The position numbers and the translations under genes are program-made. A stretch of 64,000 nucleotides of DNA from Leptolyngbya boryana PCC 6306. GTDB taxonomy: Bacteria > Cyanobacteriota > Cyanobacteriia > Leptolyngbyales > Leptolyngbyaceae. Shown here piece after piece: positions 63,873 through 64,000 of this stretch (position 1 is the first letter of the stretch; every line of letters begins with the position of its first letter). The notes below the pieces were generated by a model that worked only from the letters and a program-made list of their open reading frames with translations, searched no databases and was not told where the DNA came from. The stretch is taken from assembly GCF_000353285.1 (NCBI RefSeq), contig NZ_KB731324.1, positions 3,366,577-3,430,576 on the forward strand, read 5' to 3'.

Positions 63873-64000
63873 GACATTTCCTCTTCACAGCTACTGATGT
63901 GTATTGATCCGTGGCAAATTTGATTCACCACGGTTCCAATGGCTCTACCGCGTACTTTTCTCGGATGACCTAAGCTAACGACTCATGAATTGCATTCGCA

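Noticed and set aside
1-64000. tRNA, rRNA, CRISPR arrays, insertion sequences, prophage
   Set aside because: Reading all gene gaps gave no cloverleaf-like segment, no regular spacer-repeat array, and no transposase, integrase or phage gene.

Overview
The window is a chromosomal segment of a cyanobacterium. It has a psaA-psaB photosystem I operon, frequent copies of the cyanobacterial octamer GCGATCGC, a DUF1830 protein, a sucrose synthase and cyanobacterial-type exosortase genes. The hetZ-patU-like pair and the sucrose synthase point to a filamentous lineage, perhaps Leptolyngbya-like. No heterocyst-specific or nitrogenase genes are visible, so the genus is inference. I saw no rRNA, tRNA, CRISPR array, insertion sequence or prophage.

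Layout, left part (1-19.3 kb). The 3' end of a squalene/phytoene synthase gene is followed by an 880-base leader and psaA-psaB, closed by a terminator. A tightly overlapping minus-strand trio follows (alpha/beta hydrolase, membrane protein, ABC ATPase), then infC. Next come a large Npt-like membrane transporter with a HEAT-repeat half and a stand-alone cyclic-nucleotide-binding protein, an XPB-type helicase, a three-PAS histidine kinase behind an EnvC-like M23 peptidase, and a PEP-CTERM protein with a long Thr/Pro repeat.

Middle part (19.3-40 kb). Sucrose synthase, an isolated minC, the hetZ-patU-like pair with a divergent conserved gene, DUF1830, and a KtrB-KtrA potassium uptake pair behind a repeat-containing leader. 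A second PEP-CTERM protein lies convergent to a two-gene cyanoexosortase operon. Housekeeping genes follow: a cysteine hydrolase, tldD-tldE, cysS, a His-rich COG0523 GTPase, a thioredoxin-like ferredoxin, dtd and a cpdA-type phosphodiesterase.

Right part (40.5 kb to the end). A cell-surface or exopolysaccharide locus in two opposed blocks. The plus block (40.5-49.8 kb) has glycosyltransferases, a Wzx-type flippase, a Wzy/WaaL-type polymerase or ligase and an unknown protein. The minus block (63.9-50.1 kb) has a sugar dehydrogenase, hexapeptide acetyltransferase, two FAD oxidoreductases, a GT-C-like membrane protein, methyltransferase, polysaccharide deacetylase, a small CxxC protein, the initiating phosphoglycosyltransferase, a glycosyltransferase and a Wzc-type tyrosine kinase. 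Together these cover most of a Wzx/Wzy pathway; no outer-membrane polysaccharide export (OPX) gene is seen.

A possible common thread is cyclic-nucleotide signalling. A perfect CRP-type site (TGTGA-N6-TCACA) lies between the cpdA-like gene and the first polysaccharide gene, and the transporter-linked cNMP-binding protein keeps the key phosphate-binding residues. This link is inference.
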